Assembly: GCF_013396335.1 (NCBI RefSeq)
Contig: NZ_JABWSY010000026.1
Span: 1 to 56,103, forward strand
From: Bacillus sp. EB106-08-02-XG196
Lineage (GTDB): Bacteria > Bacillota > Bacilli > Bacillales > Cytobacillaceae
Direction of reading: 5' to 3'
Length of the DNA: 56,103 nt
Below the pieces are notes generated by a model. It saw only the letters and a list, made by a program, of their open reading frames with translations. It was not told the DNA's origin and ran no database searches. This document shows positions 26,653-34,703 of the stretch, one piece after another. The first letter of the stretch is position 1. Every line of letters starts with the position of its first letter. The translations under genes were made by a program, and so were the position numbers.

Positions 26653-26773
26653 TCTAGCTCCAGTCGCCATCGGCTCGGGGTCATAAGTCAATCCGTCAAA
26701 AAGGTTAAAGAGCAACCTTTCTGCCAGCTCGCCATATGTCTGTCGCCGACAAGCAGGCGCCTTCCGCTTTTTC
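26653..26773 (-). repeat. GC-rich intergenic repeat-like element
   Basis: This 120-base segment reads on the minus strand from GCGGAAGGCGCC to GCGACTGGAGCTAGA and is clearly richer in G and C than its surroundings. These end sequences are familiar from the dispersed intergenic repeats of Bacillus and Geobacillus genomes. It contains an internal hairpin, AAAGGTT and AACCTTT around AAAGAGC (about 26700-26722). It lies directly between yfhE and yfhD and starts within a few bases of the yfhE stop. The open frame crossing it is a shadow. Confidence 0.6.
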
Positions 26774-26908
26774 TTATAAACGAGTTTTTTTGTCGTGGAA
26801 GCCGCCAGCACGGTCTGCCATTTTAAACTCACGCTGGTATGATACTTCCTGCATACTTGTAAGTGAATATTTTCCTCTATCCTTATCTTTTTTCTTCTTT
26901 TCTGCCAT
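26774..26908 (-). CDS. yfhE: YfhE family small protein
   Basis: This 44-residue protein, starting MAEKKKKDKDRGKYS and containing MQEVSYQREFKMADRAGGF, matches the YfhE family of spore-forming bacilli. AAAGGA lies nine bases upstream of the ATG. The family function is unknown. Its position beside yfhD and opposite recX is the same as in B. subtilis. The repeat element directly downstream may have been inserted between yfhE and yfhD. Confidence 0.85.
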   Translation of the reverse strand: MAEKKKKDKDRGKYSLTSMQEVSYQREFKMADRAGGFHDKKTRL

Positions 26909-27056
26909 ATTGCTCAGTCCTTTCAACATTTAATTTTGTTAATCGTTAAAAAGCTTATGGAAAAAATTAAGCACATTCTCCATTTTTACCTTTTCAGAAT
27001 GGAATGATACTCCATTGTGGAAAAAATATGATAAAGTATTTGGAGAGGTGAATCAT

Positions 27057-27866
27057 ATGGCTGTTATAACAAAAATCACCACACAGCAGAAAAATAAAGA
27101 TCGCTTTAATATTTTTATGGACTATGGAAAAGGCGAGGAATATGCCTTTAGTGTCGATAGTGCTGTATTGATTCGATTTGAATTAAAAAAAGGGATGGAG
27201 ATTGATGAATTTTCCATCTTAGAGATACAATTTCAAGACGATATCAGGAAGGCCTATAATCGTGCAGTTAATTATTTGGCAAGAAGAATGAGATCTGAAA
27301 AAGAGATAAAGGACTATCTTGAACAAAAAGAAATAGAAGAACCTATTATTAAAGAAGTTATTCATAAATTGGCTGCTCAAAAATATATTAATGATGAGGA
27401 ATATGCCCTTTCATTTGTAAGAACCCAGATGAATACGACAGATAAAGGTCCAGACTTAATCCGTATGGAGTTAAAAGAGAGAGGCATCAATGAGGGGATA
27501 ATCAAACATGCAATAACGGAATACGCTGTAGAAGATCAAGTTGAAAAAGCCATTAAGGTGGCAGAAAAGTTAATCAAAAAGAGTTCAAAGGAATCTCAAC
27601 GAATCGTTAAGCAAAAAGCAGAGCAATTCCTATTAAGGAAGGGCTACCCCTTCGACGTGATTCATCTGGCGCTAACTGAAGCAAATACGGATAAGGAACA
27701 AGATGAGGAAATGGAAGCCATAAGGTATCAAGGCGAAAAAACACATCGAAAATATAGTAATTTTACCGGTTTTGAATACAGCCAAAAAATGAAACAAGCT
27801 CTTTTCCGTAAAGGATTTTCAATGGATTTAATTGAAAAATATTTAGAAGAAGTCGAAAAATCATGA
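27057..27866 (+). CDS. recX: RecX family regulatory protein
   Basis: RecX modulates RecA filaments, usually inhibiting strand exchange. The 269-residue protein is built of repeated three-helix units; the recognisable core is YLARRMRSEKEIKDYL, KLAAQKYINDEEYALSFVR and LLRKGYPFDVIHLAL. AGAGGTG lies before the ATG at 27057; the upstream 14 codons of the open frame are not used. It is flanked by yfhE and yfhH relatives as in B. subtilis, with an SDR gene convergent on it. Confidence 0.92.
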   Translation: MAVITKITTQQKNKDRFNIFMDYGKGEEYAFSVDSAVLIRFELKKGMEIDEFSILEIQFQDDIRKAYNRAVNYLARRMRSEKEIKDYLEQKEIEEPIIKEVIHKLAAQKYINDEEYALSFVRTQMNTTDKGPDLIRMELKERGINEGIIKHAITEYAVEDQVEKAIKVAEKLIKKSSKESQRIVKQKAEQFLLRKGYPFDVIHLALTEANTDKEQDEEMEAIRYQGEKTHRKYSNFTGFEYSQKMKQALFRKGFSMDLIEKYLEEVEKS

Positions 27867-27876
27867 CACAGTTCCG

Positions 27877-28554
27877 TCATGATTTTTTACTTTCGATGAT
27901 AATCTCATCTTGATCGAGTTGATTCATTATTATTTCGGCAACTTCTTTAGGTGAACGAAAACGGGAAGTGTCGGCAACGTGATTGCTCCCTGCCCAAAAT
28001 GGGGTATCCATTCCGCCCATATAAATGGCTTTAATTTTGATCGAACTATTTTCGTACTCCTTTTGCAGGCTTTCCGTAAAGCCCCTAACAGCAAATTTAC
28101 TTGCCACATAAACAGCTTCATTAACTTTTCCTCTTAAACCCGCTGTTGAAATGATATTTATCAACAGACCTTCACCTTGTTCTTGCAGTAAAGGTAATAC
28201 AGCTTTTGTCATTAGTATCGTTCCGAGAACATTCGTGTTAAGCATTTCGCTGATTTCGTTCTCCATTATGTTAACAAAAGGTCCGAAATGACCAACACCG
28301 GCATTATTAACCAAACCAACAATTCTGTGATTTTTGCTTATTTCTTTTATCTTTATAAAAATATCTGTTTCTTTTTGAACATCAAGAACAATGTAATCCG
28401 CTGCACCGCCGGCTCGTTCGATTTCCGTTTTTACAGCTGAAAGTTTATCCACAGCCCTTCCCGTCATTAAGACATGATAACCCTGCTGCGAAAATAATAT
28501 GGATAATTCCTTCCCCAATCCAGAACCTGCTCCAGTAACAATGATCGTTTTCAC
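27877..28554 (-). CDS. Short-chain dehydrogenase/reductase
   Basis: Classical SDR of 225 residues. It has the cofactor motif TGAGSGLG (residues 7-14), NNAG, the catalytic serine in IISTAG and YVASK with the active tyrosine and lysine. An arginine at the end of beta-2 (TGRAVDKL) suggests NADP(H) preference. The substrate is unknown. GTG at 28554 is taken as start because AAGGAG lies about eight bases upstream, and the longer frame has a hydrophobic shadow N-terminus. It is divergent from yfhH. Confidence 0.87.
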   Translation of the reverse strand: MKTIIVTGAGSGLGKELSILFSQQGYHVLMTGRAVDKLSAVKTEIERAGGAADYIVLDVQKETDIFIKIKEISKNHRIVGLVNNAGVGHFGPFVNIMENEISEMLNTNVLGTILMTKAVLPLLQEQGEGLLINIISTAGLRGKVNEAVYVASKFAVRGFTESLQKEYENSSIKIKAIYMGGMDTPFWAGSNHVADTSRFRSPKEVAEIIMNQLDQDEIIIESKKS

Positions 28555-28639
28555 TGAAATGTCTCCTTTTATCTTTATTAATTTTATAAAAATAACTATA
28601 CTAAAATAAGAGGAAAAACGAAAATGGGAGTGGACTTTT

Positions 28640-28963
28640 ATGCAACAGGAGAAACGATATAGCACGATGACCGAGCATGAATTAAAGCAGGAAATTGCCC
28701 AATTATTAGAAAAGGGGAGAAAAGCAGAGCAAATGGGAATGGTCAGTGAGTATGCTGTATTAGAAAGAAAAGCAGCGATGGCTCGGGCCTATTTATTAGA
28801 TCCTACTGCATTTAAACCTGGTGAAATTTATGAGCTTGAAGGCGACCCAGGGGAATATTTTAAGATAGACTATATGAATGGTGTATTTGCCTGGGGATAC
28901 CGTTTAAAGGGAGATGGCAAAGAAGAAGCACTGCCAATATCGATGTTAAAATGGTTAAAATAG
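28640..28963 (+). CDS. yfhH: YfhH family protein (DUF1811)
   Basis: Protein of 107 residues with a helical N-terminal half (MTEHELKQEIAQLLEKGRKAEQMGM) and a C-terminal SH3-like beta part (FKPGEIYELEGDPGEYFKIDYMNGVFAWGYRL). This matches YfhH of B. subtilis in length and order of elements. Function unknown. GGGAGTGG precedes the ATG. Confidence 0.85.
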   Translation: MQQEKRYSTMTEHELKQEIAQLLEKGRKAEQMGMVSEYAVLERKAAMARAYLLDPTAFKPGEIYELEGDPGEYFKIDYMNGVFAWGYRLKGDGKEEALPISMLKWLK

Positions 28964-28972
28964 AAAAAAGAC

Positions 28973-28998
28973 AAACCAGAGAGTAATATCTCTGGTTT
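28973..28998. terminator. Bidirectional hairpin terminator
   Basis: AAACCAGAGA (28973-28982) pairs with TCTCTGGTTT (28989-28998); a T-rich tract is best on the minus strand, ending the YpzG-like gene, and A/T-rich on the plus strand after yfhH. Confidence 0.75.
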
Positions 28999-29013
28999 AT
29001 CTTTGTTAAGCAT

Positions 29014-29157
29014 TTAGGCTTGCTTCCGGGTTTGGCGCTTTAAAATGATTAGGTCTTGGGATTGTTGGGTTTCACCATTTATTTGTGAATGAGCATGCTT
29101 TGATTTAGCCCAAGGGGTTGTAAATGGCTTGCCTTCATGATTTTTCTGGTTTCCCAT
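29014..29157 (-). CDS. YpzG family small protein
   Basis: Protein of 47 residues containing TPWAKSKHAHSQINGETQQSQDLIILKRQTRKQA, closely resembling the YpzG-like family of bacilli (pattern PxAxxKHAxxQxNGETxxxQxxIIxxxQTRK), of unknown function. GGGAGG lies before the ATG at 29157. It is 19 bases downstream of sspK on the same strand, so the two may be co-transcribed during spore formation. Confidence 0.75.
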   Translation of the reverse strand: MGNQKNHEGKPFTTPWAKSKHAHSQINGETQQSQDLIILKRQTRKQA

Positions 29158-29176
29158 AGTTAAAACCTCCCAAATT

Positions 29177-29353
29177 TTAGAAATACTCAGGTGTATCATT
29201 TTCACGCTCACCAGAAGCACGCATACGCTCCTGTGGATGGGTGTTGATCGTTCCGTCGGCCCGTCTTGAAGCATATTCTGCTTTCGCTCGTGGCTCTCCC
29301 TCTAACTTGTTGTTATTTTGGTTCGGGAAATTCCTTGCTTTATTTCTCACCAT
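29177..29353 (-). CDS. sspK: Small acid-soluble spore protein K
   Basis: SspK of 58 residues, starting MVRNKARNFPNQNNNK and continuing EGEPRAKAEYASRRADGT and THPQERMRASGERE. This minor SASP is made late in the forespore in B. subtilis. The ATG at 29353 has GGAGG eight bases before it; the 23-codon extension upstream is a shadow. The C-terminal NDTPEYF is a few residues longer than in B. subtilis. Confidence 0.93.
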   Translation of the reverse strand: MVRNKARNFPNQNNNKLEGEPRAKAEYASRRADGTINTHPQERMRASGERENDTPEYF

Positions 29354-29487
29354 GTTGGTACCTCCATCAAAAGGAATGAGAAACCGTGAAAAGCAAAGTG
29401 TCGTCACACCAGTGCTTACCACGTGATAATAGTATTCGATAATTAGCTTAAGGTTATGTTATAAGAAATTGGCAATGAGGTGAATGT

Positions 29488-29757
29488 ATGAACGATTACC
29501 ATGAAAGATTAGCAAAGCTGTTGTTAGAAAAAAACAAATTGCTCTCCTACAATCAAGCCCGGACTTGGGTTGAGTTAATGTGGGAGGACTTTGAAACCAC
29601 CGCTGCGAAGGCAGGAAGAGATTACCTTGGCAGTGAAATGACGGAAAGAATTGTTACGCAATGGATCAAGAATTACGGAGGGAGACTTCATGATTTTGTT
29701 GCCAAAAATCCAAAATATAAAGACTTCCTCATTCAAGACAAGAATTCATTGAATTAA
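29488..29757 (+). CDS. yfhJ: YfhJ family protein (WVELL motif)
   Basis: Protein of 89 residues with the family motif ARTWVELMWEDFE; matches YfhJ of B. subtilis in size and sequence style. It is probably helical and cytoplasmic. No function is known. The ATG has ATGAGGTG upstream. Confidence 0.85.
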   Translation: MNDYHERLAKLLLEKNKLLSYNQARTWVELMWEDFETTAAKAGRDYLGSEMTERIVTQWIKNYGGRLHDFVAKNPKYKDFLIQDKNSLN

Positions 29758-29790
29758 AAAGGCGAGTGACTATTAGTCACTCGCCTTTAA
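29758..29790. terminator. Bidirectional hairpin terminator
   Basis: AAAGGCGAGTGACT (29758-29771) and AGTCACTCGCCTTT (29775-29788) form a 14-bp stem overlapping the end of yfhJ and lying just before the yfhP stop. Confidence 0.85.
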
Positions 29791-29793
29791 TAA

Positions 29794-30774
29794 TTAACTT
29801 GGAATAATACTGAGCTTTTTCCGTAATTTACTTTCGCTGAACACCCAGCCGGTATAGGAACTAATTGGATTTAACTCAAGATCTAACTGCACGACTGCAA
29901 CGAACGGATAATGCCCATTACTGCGGTACCTCAAGTCAATAAATCGAACCTCGTAATAGTCATCGTACTCATCTAATTCCCATCGATAAACAGGCGAGAA
30001 TGACAGGAAGGCAGCTAGGTTTTTATCCTTTTTTGCGGCTTCGAGTACAGGTGTTTCAGGTACCGGAACTCGCTTAAAACGGTCTAATATCTCAACATTT
30101 GTTCCTACCGCCCTGCCAACAAAGAACTCACCTTCATTCATCGCGGCAATTCTCCAAAGATGATACTTCATAGTTGGTGCAATAATGATTTCCGTTGCGT
30201 CTGGAATTAATTTCTTAACCTCTGCCTTTACTTTACCCTGAGCATAAAACCGGAGGAGGTAATATCCAAATAACACGACAAACATCGTTAAGAATGTATA
30301 ACCAGGATCTGCACCAAAAACCCAAATAATAATGGCGACTATGTGTATGCCAAAAATAATCGGGTCAAAGGTATTGATTACTCCAAGCGCAACCCATTTT
30401 GATGTGAATGGTCTAAGAGCCTGCGTACCATAGGCGTTAAAAATGTCTACAAACACATGGATAAATACCGCGGCAAATGTCCATCCCCAAAGGTGAAGTA
30501 GATTTGCATTAGGGAAAAAAGGATAAATCACTGCTAAAAGAATAAGAGGCCATAATAGTACAGCTGGAATTGAGTGGGTAACACCTCGATGATTACGAAT
30601 ATAGATGGCATTATTTCTTAACTTTAAAACGGTATCAATATCAGGTATTTGTGAGCCCGCAATTGTAGCAATTAATACACTTGTTGCCGTTACAGAGCTG
30701 CCAGCTACTACAGGATCAAGAGTCGCAAGACCGCCAAGTGCAATTCCCATTACAACATGAGTTCCAGTATCCAA
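29794..30774 (-). CDS. yfhP: YfhP, membrane protein of the YdjM/metal-dependent hydrolase family
   Basis: Integral membrane protein of 326 residues. The N-terminal half has several membrane helices and histidine/aspartate motifs of the family (GTHVVMG, IPDIDT, HRGVTHS, HVFVDIFN), which look like metal ligands. The C-terminal third is soluble. In B. subtilis yfhP has been proposed to repress mutY, fabL, sspE and itself, all of which are neighbours here as well. The TTG start at 30774 has AGGAGG ten bases upstream. Confidence 0.88.
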   Translation of the reverse strand: MDTGTHVVMGIALGGLATLDPVVAGSSVTATSVLIATIAGSQIPDIDTVLKLRNNAIYIRNHRGVTHSIPAVLLWPLILLAVIYPFFPNANLLHLWGWTFAAVFIHVFVDIFNAYGTQALRPFTSKWVALGVINTFDPIIFGIHIVAIIIWVFGADPGYTFLTMFVVLFGYYLLRFYAQGKVKAEVKKLIPDATEIIIAPTMKYHLWRIAAMNEGEFFVGRAVGTNVEILDRFKRVPVPETPVLEAAKKDKNLAAFLSFSPVYRWELDEYDDYYEVRFIDLRYRSNGHYPFVAVVQLDLELNPISSYTGWVFSESKLRKKLSIIPS

Positions 30775-30895
30775 AAGGAAAATTCCTCCTTTAATAAAAT
30801 CTTGTCAAATTGAACAATTTCGCTTATGGTTAAAAAATGCTTATTATTATATTCCCTTATTTCTTTTTGTTTAACAGGCTGGAGGCATTTTAGTA

Positions 30896-32005
30896 ATGGT
30901 AAATGAGTTGAAAAATATAAAAAAAATCTCAATAGAAAATTTTCAAGAGGATTTAATCTCCTGGTTTAAAGCCGAACAACGCGATTTGCCATGGAGAAAA
31001 GACCAAGACCCATATAAAGTATGGGTTTCGGAAATCATGCTGCAGCAAACAAGAGTCGATACGGTTATTCCTTATTTTAATCGATTTATTGAATGGTTTC
31101 CAACAATAGAAGACCTTGCGAAAGCAAATGATGATAAAGTTCTTAAAGCATGGGAAGGGCTAGGTTATTATTCGCGAGTAAGGAATTTACATTCAGCTGT
31201 AAAAGAAGTAAACGAAAAATACAATGGTCAGGTACCAGATACTCCAAAAGAAATTTCAAACCTTAAGGGGGTTGGTCCCTACACGGCTGGCGCAATTTTA
31301 AGTATTGCCTATGGTATACCTGAACCCGCGGTAGATGGTAATGTCATGAGGGTTTTATCACGTATCCTCTCGATTTGGGAGGATATTGCAAAGCCATCTA
31401 CTAGGAAGGTATTTGAAAATGCTGTTAGACAGCTAATCTCCCATGATGATCCTTCTGCGTTTAATCAGGCATTAATGGAACTAGGCGCATTAATTTGCAC
31501 TCCAACATCACCTTCATGTTTACTCTGCCCTGTTCGTGATCATTGTCAGGGATTTCATGAAGGAGTAGAATCCGAACTTCCTATTAAGACGAAAAAGAAT
31601 TCACAAAAAAATGTTGAACTTGCAGCAATTATTGTGAAAAATGAAATGGGAAAAGTTTTAATTCATAAACGTCCTGAAACTGGACTATTAGCAAATTTAT
31701 GGGAGTTTCCAAATGTTGAAATTCATCAACCGTTACTGATGAATCGTACCCAAATCAATATTCTTTTCAAAGATGCCTTTGATATGAATATTATGCTTGA
31801 AAAGGGTATTGGTCAAATAGAACACATTTTTTCCCATTTAATCTGGAATATCCGTGTATTTACAGGAACAATTAGTTCCGATTTTTCAGAAGGTAATGGA
31901 TGGAAATTTATTTCATTAGATGAAATGGAAGACTATGCCTTTCCGGTTTCATATCATAAAATTCTAAAGCTATATAATGAATATACAAAAAAAAGAACGC
32001 CATAA
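30896..32005 (+). CDS. mutY: A/G-specific adenine glycosylase
   Basis: Removes adenine mispaired with 8-oxoguanine. The 369-residue protein has the DNA-glycosylase fold with SEIMLQQTRVDTV, helix-hairpin-helix LKGVGPYTAGAI, the catalytic aspartate in VDGNVMRVL, and the [4Fe-4S] cysteines C..C..C in CTPTSPSCLLCPVRDHC. The C-terminal domain (from about 235) is the NUDIX-like part that reads 8-oxoG. Divergent from yfhP as in B. subtilis; the terminator stem starts inside its last codons. Confidence 0.95.
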   Translation: MVNELKNIKKISIENFQEDLISWFKAEQRDLPWRKDQDPYKVWVSEIMLQQTRVDTVIPYFNRFIEWFPTIEDLAKANDDKVLKAWEGLGYYSRVRNLHSAVKEVNEKYNGQVPDTPKEISNLKGVGPYTAGAILSIAYGIPEPAVDGNVMRVLSRILSIWEDIAKPSTRKVFENAVRQLISHDDPSAFNQALMELGALICTPTSPSCLLCPVRDHCQGFHEGVESELPIKTKKNSQKNVELAAIIVKNEMGKVLIHKRPETGLLANLWEFPNVEIHQPLLMNRTQINILFKDAFDMNIMLEKGIGQIEHIFSHLIWNIRVFTGTISSDFSEGNGWKFISLDEMEDYAFPVSYHKILKLYNEYTKKRTP

Positions 32006-32037
32006 GGTTCCTGGCGTTCTTTTTTTATCCTTTTATT
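31994..32037. terminator. Bidirectional hairpin terminator after mutY
   Basis: AGAACGCCA (31994-32002) pairs with TGGCGTTCT (32022-32030), with A run before and seven T residues after. It also overlaps the end of the convergent small gene. Confidence 0.85.
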
Positions 32038-32207
32038 CCGCCGCGACTTTCAATTTCTTCAATAATTTCTCGATGAATGGTAACTCCTTCACTGTTTAAA
32101 TAAGGAGCGATTTGCTGTAGTGAATGATGGAAAAAGGCAAGTTCATTGTCATTCCAATCAGCTTTAGCCATCATTGAAAGCTCTGTCATGTCCCGTCCTG
32201 TGTACAT
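32025..32207 (-). CDS. Small helical protein, YfhS-like
   Basis: Protein of 60 residues starting MYTGRDMTELSMMAKADW, with NDELAFFHHSLQQIAPYLN and HREIIEEIESRGG. It is predicted helical and soluble. Its position between mutY and fabL is where B. subtilis carries yfhS, a sporulation-associated gene, but length and sequence relation are only moderately convincing. AAAGGAAG precedes the ATG. Confidence 0.6.
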   Translation of the reverse strand: MYTGRDMTELSMMAKADWNDNELAFFHHSLQQIAPYLNSEGVTIHREIIEEIESRGGIKG

Positions 32208-32321
32208 AATCGACTTCCTTTCGAATGGAATTCATCCAACTTATTGTTTTGTAATTAATTGTCTTCTATTCATAGAAAAGATAAAATGAAAAGAACATGA
32301 AAATAAAAGGGGTAAAGGTAT

Positions 32322-33071
32322 ATGACACAAAAAGTAGCACTTATAACAGGCAGCAGCAGGGGAATAGGGAAGGCAACAGCCTTAAGGCTTGCTCAAGCAG
32401 GTTACGATATTGTCATCAACTATGCAAGAAGTAAAAGCTCTGCACTTCAAGTAGCTGAAGAAATTGAAGCACTGGGAAGAAAAGTTTTAGTGGTAAAAGC
32501 GAATGTTGGCGATGTAAGTAAAATTAAGGTGATGTTTAATCAAATTGAGGAAGAATTCGGCAGATTAGATATTTTTGTAAATAATGCTGCCTCTGGAGTT
32601 CAGCGCCCAATAATGGAACTAGAAGAAAGTCACTGGGATTGGACATTAAATATTAACAGTAAGGCATTATTATTCTGTGCTCAGGAAGCAGCAAAGTTAA
32701 TGGAGAAAAATGGCGGCGGCAAGATTGTCAGCATCAGTTCTTTAGGATCTATTCGTTATTTAGAAAATTACACCGTAGTAGGTGTTTCTAAAGCCGCATT
32801 AGAAGCCTTAACGAGGTATTTAGCAGTTGAGTTAGCATCTAAAAATATTGTTGTAAATGCGGTCTCTGGAGGAGCTGTCGATACAGAAGCGTTAACGCAT
32901 TTTCCAAACCGCGAGGAGCTTCTTCAGGAGGCAAAGGAGAAAACTCCAGCAGGGCGCATGGTGGAAATTGAGGACATGGTTAATTGCGTTATGTTCCTAT
33001 TATCAGAAGAATCCAGCATGATTAGAGGACAAACGATAATTGTTGATGGCGGAATTTCCTTACTCGTTTAA
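32322..33071 (+). CDS. fabL: Enoyl-ACP reductase III (NADPH)
   Basis: SDR of 249 residues with GSSRGIGKATALRL, NNAASGVQRP (instead of plain NNAG), a serine-rich ISSLGS loop, the YTVVGVSK active-site tyrosine and lysine, and the ending IIVDGG. The NNAASG sequence and genome position identify FabL rather than FabG. It reduces enoyl-ACP in fatty acid elongation and in B. subtilis is the triclosan-tolerant partner of FabI. It sits directly upstream of sspE, as in B. subtilis. Confidence 0.9.
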   Translation: MTQKVALITGSSRGIGKATALRLAQAGYDIVINYARSKSSALQVAEEIEALGRKVLVVKANVGDVSKIKVMFNQIEEEFGRLDIFVNNAASGVQRPIMELEESHWDWTLNINSKALLFCAQEAAKLMEKNGGGKIVSISSLGSIRYLENYTVVGVSKAALEALTRYLAVELASKNIVVNAVSGGAVDTEALTHFPNREELLQEAKEKTPAGRMVEIEDMVNCVMFLLSEESSMIRGQTIIVDGGISLLV

Positions 33072-33095
33072 TTATTTTTTTAAAAAATTTTTTTA

Positions 33096-33124
33096 GGATA
33101 ATCTCCACGAAGCGGGACATATTA
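33096..33124 (+). promoter_or_regulatory. Possible forespore (sigma-G type) promoter of sspE
   Basis: GGATA (33096-33100) and CATATTA (33118-33124) with a 17-base gap resemble the sigma-G/sigma-F pattern, with one mismatch in the -10. CCACGAA (33105-33111) and TTCGTGG (33127-33133) form an inverted repeat around the start region. Confidence 0.5.
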
Positions 33125-33144
33125 ATTTCGTGGAGGTGATTAAC

Positions 33145-33468
33145 ATGGCAAACAATCAACAACCAAACAAAACTTCTGCTGGAACGAACATCCAAGAGGT
33201 TAGACAACAAAACGCTCAATCTCAAGGCGGTGCAGGTTCAGCAGGTCAATTTGGAACTGAATTCGCTAGCCAAACAGATGCTGCAGAAGTAAGAAGACAA
33301 AATCAGCAATCTCAAGCTGGTCAAGGTTCTGCTGGAGCTGCTGGTTCAGCAGGCCAATTTGGAACTGAATTCGCTAGTCAAACAGATGCTGCACAAGTGA
33401 GAAAGCAAAACCAACAATCTCAAGCTAATAAAGGCCAAGGAAACTCTGGTCAATTTGGTCAAAGCTAA
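33145..33468 (+). CDS. sspE: Gamma-type small acid-soluble spore protein
   Basis: Gln/Ser/Ala-rich spore storage protein of 107 residues. Two near-identical repeats of about 35 residues (GQFGTEFASQTDAAEVRRQNQQSQ and GQFGTEFASQTDAAQVRKQNQQSQ) each carry the GPR protease site TEFASQT. It provides amino acids at germination. The ATG at 33145 has GGAGGTG upstream, giving the usual MANNQQPNK start. The high identity of the two repeats at DNA level suggests recent gene conversion. Confidence 0.95.
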   Translation: MANNQQPNKTSAGTNIQEVRQQNAQSQGGAGSAGQFGTEFASQTDAAEVRRQNQQSQAGQGSAGAAGSAGQFGTEFASQTDAAQVRKQNQQSQANKGQGNSGQFGQS

Positions 33469-33480
33469 AGTAGTAAGCAG

Positions 33481-33515
33481 AAGGCACCCTAAGTCGAAGG
33501 GTGCCTTCTTTTTGT
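33481..33515 (+). terminator. Terminator after sspE
   Basis: AAGGCACCCT (33481-33490) pairs with AGGGTGCCTT (33498-33507), followed by CTTTTTG. Confidence 0.88.
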
Positions 33516-33614
33516 TTTCGACAAAACTTCTCTTTAGTCTACATAAGTAGTCAAAGGATAAATCTGTTTATTAAAGAATACATATTAGGAAGTAAAAATA
33601 AGGCGGTGTGGTAA

Positions 33615-33872
33615 ATGGATCATTTTAACCGTTTAGTATCTGAGCAGATGATGACAATGGAAAAATTACTATACCTTCAAGGTGAGCTTGAGCGGTGTCA
33701 AGAAATTGAAGAACAACTACAGACCCTGCAAAATGAAACGGAGTTAGAGAGTGTCCAATTTGATATTAATCAAATGAAAAAAGAGTTAAAAGAGATTCAG
33801 GAAATCTTTGAAAAACAAACGGAGGAAGTCATCCAATCCTATCGTGAAACTGATTTGGAGCCATCAATTTAG
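33615..33872 (+). CDS. ygaB: YgaB, coiled-coil protein
   Basis: Acidic protein of 85 residues, almost entirely predicted coiled coil (LQGELERCQEIEEQLQTLQNETE, MKKELKEIQEIFEKQTEE). It matches YgaB of B. subtilis by size and position between sspE and ygaC. Function unknown. Confidence 0.82.
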   Translation: MDHFNRLVSEQMMTMEKLLYLQGELERCQEIEEQLQTLQNETELESVQFDINQMKKELKEIQEIFEKQTEEVIQSYRETDLEPSI

Positions 33873-33914
33873 GTCAAAAATCAAAAAAAGATTGAAAAAT
33901 ATGCAAATTTTTTC

Positions 33915-33946
33915 AAAGAGTCATTGAATTCAATGGCTCTTTTGTT
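33915..33946 (+). terminator. Terminator after ygaB
   Basis: AAAGAG.CATTGAA (33915-33928) pairs with TTCAATG.CTCTTT (33929-33942), one U-G pair in the stem, followed by TTG and Ts. Confidence 0.7.
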
Positions 33947-34066
33947 TTAAATTCTTTACTCAACCGTTATAATAATAAGAAATAGTAAATGAACTTTGTT
34001 GCCATTTGTCGTTTAATTGCAGGAAGAAAGGTTACAAAGCGTTTAGGAAGGAAGTAGGGGAGAATC

Positions 34067-34597
34067 ATGGGCGTACCCATCGAAGGTGAACCAATACAAA
34101 TACATAGCTATAAACACAATGGGCACATCCATCGCGTCTGGGATGAAACTACCGTTTTAAAGGGATCGCAAAATCTGGTAATTGGCGGGAATGATCGCAC
34201 AATTGTAACGGAATCAGATGGAAGAACATGGATTACAAGAGAACCAGCGATTTGTTATTTTCATTCACAGTATTGGTTTAACATTATTGGAATGATTCGT
34301 GAAGATGGTATTTATTACTATTGTAATCTCAGCTCACCATTTATTTTTGATGGTGAAGCAGTTAAATATATTGATTATGATCTTGATATTAAGGTATTCC
34401 CTGATATGACGTTTAATTTGTTAGACGAAGATGAGTATGAACGCCACCGTCGTGAGATGAAGTATCCTGAGGTTATTGACCAAATCCTGAAAAGAAATGT
34501 AGAAAAGCTAATTCACTGGATTCGGCAGCGTAAGGGACCTTTTGCGCCAGATTTTATTGATATCTGGTATGAGCGTTATTTAACATACAGACGATAA
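34067..34597 (+). CDS. ygaC: Nucleoside tri-/diphosphatase (DUF402, YgaC/Ntdp type)
   Basis: Protein of 176 residues of the DUF402 family. Acidic and basic residues in the beta barrel (HRVWDETTVL, YYYCNLSSPF, YIDYDLDIKVFPD, DEDEYERHRREM) match the magnesium and phosphate site known from the Staphylococcus homologue, which hydrolyses nucleoside tri- and diphosphates. AGGGGAG precedes the ATG. It is followed by a long hairpin and the ABC exporter ygaD. Confidence 0.88.
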   Translation: MGVPIEGEPIQIHSYKHNGHIHRVWDETTVLKGSQNLVIGGNDRTIVTESDGRTWITREPAICYFHSQYWFNIIGMIREDGIYYYCNLSSPFIFDGEAVKYIDYDLDIKVFPDMTFNLLDEDEYERHRREMKYPEVIDQILKRNVEKLIHWIRQRKGPFAPDFIDIWYERYLTYRR

Positions 34598-34610
34598 TGG
34601 AAGAATGTTC

Positions 34611-34663
34611 GGAAAGATGATGAAGGCATCTACACGTATAGTAGCTGTCTTCATCATCTTTCC
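34611..34663. other. Long perfect hairpin between ygaC and ygaD
   Basis: GGAAAGATGATGAAG (34611-34625) is the exact reverse complement of CTTCATCATCTTTCC (34649-34663). The 23-base loop holds another short pair, CTAC and GTAG. There is no T run, so it is not a normal terminator; it ends about 40 bases before the ygaD start. Confidence 0.6.
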
Positions 34664-34703
34664 CTGTTCTTATTAATGTGACAGCAGGAAAGAGGGGCCA
34701 ATC

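Noticed and set aside
26650..26933. Frames of 60-65 codons across the yfhE/repeat region
   Set aside because: Out of frame with the real YfhE gene (26774-26908, minus) and running into the intergenic repeat.
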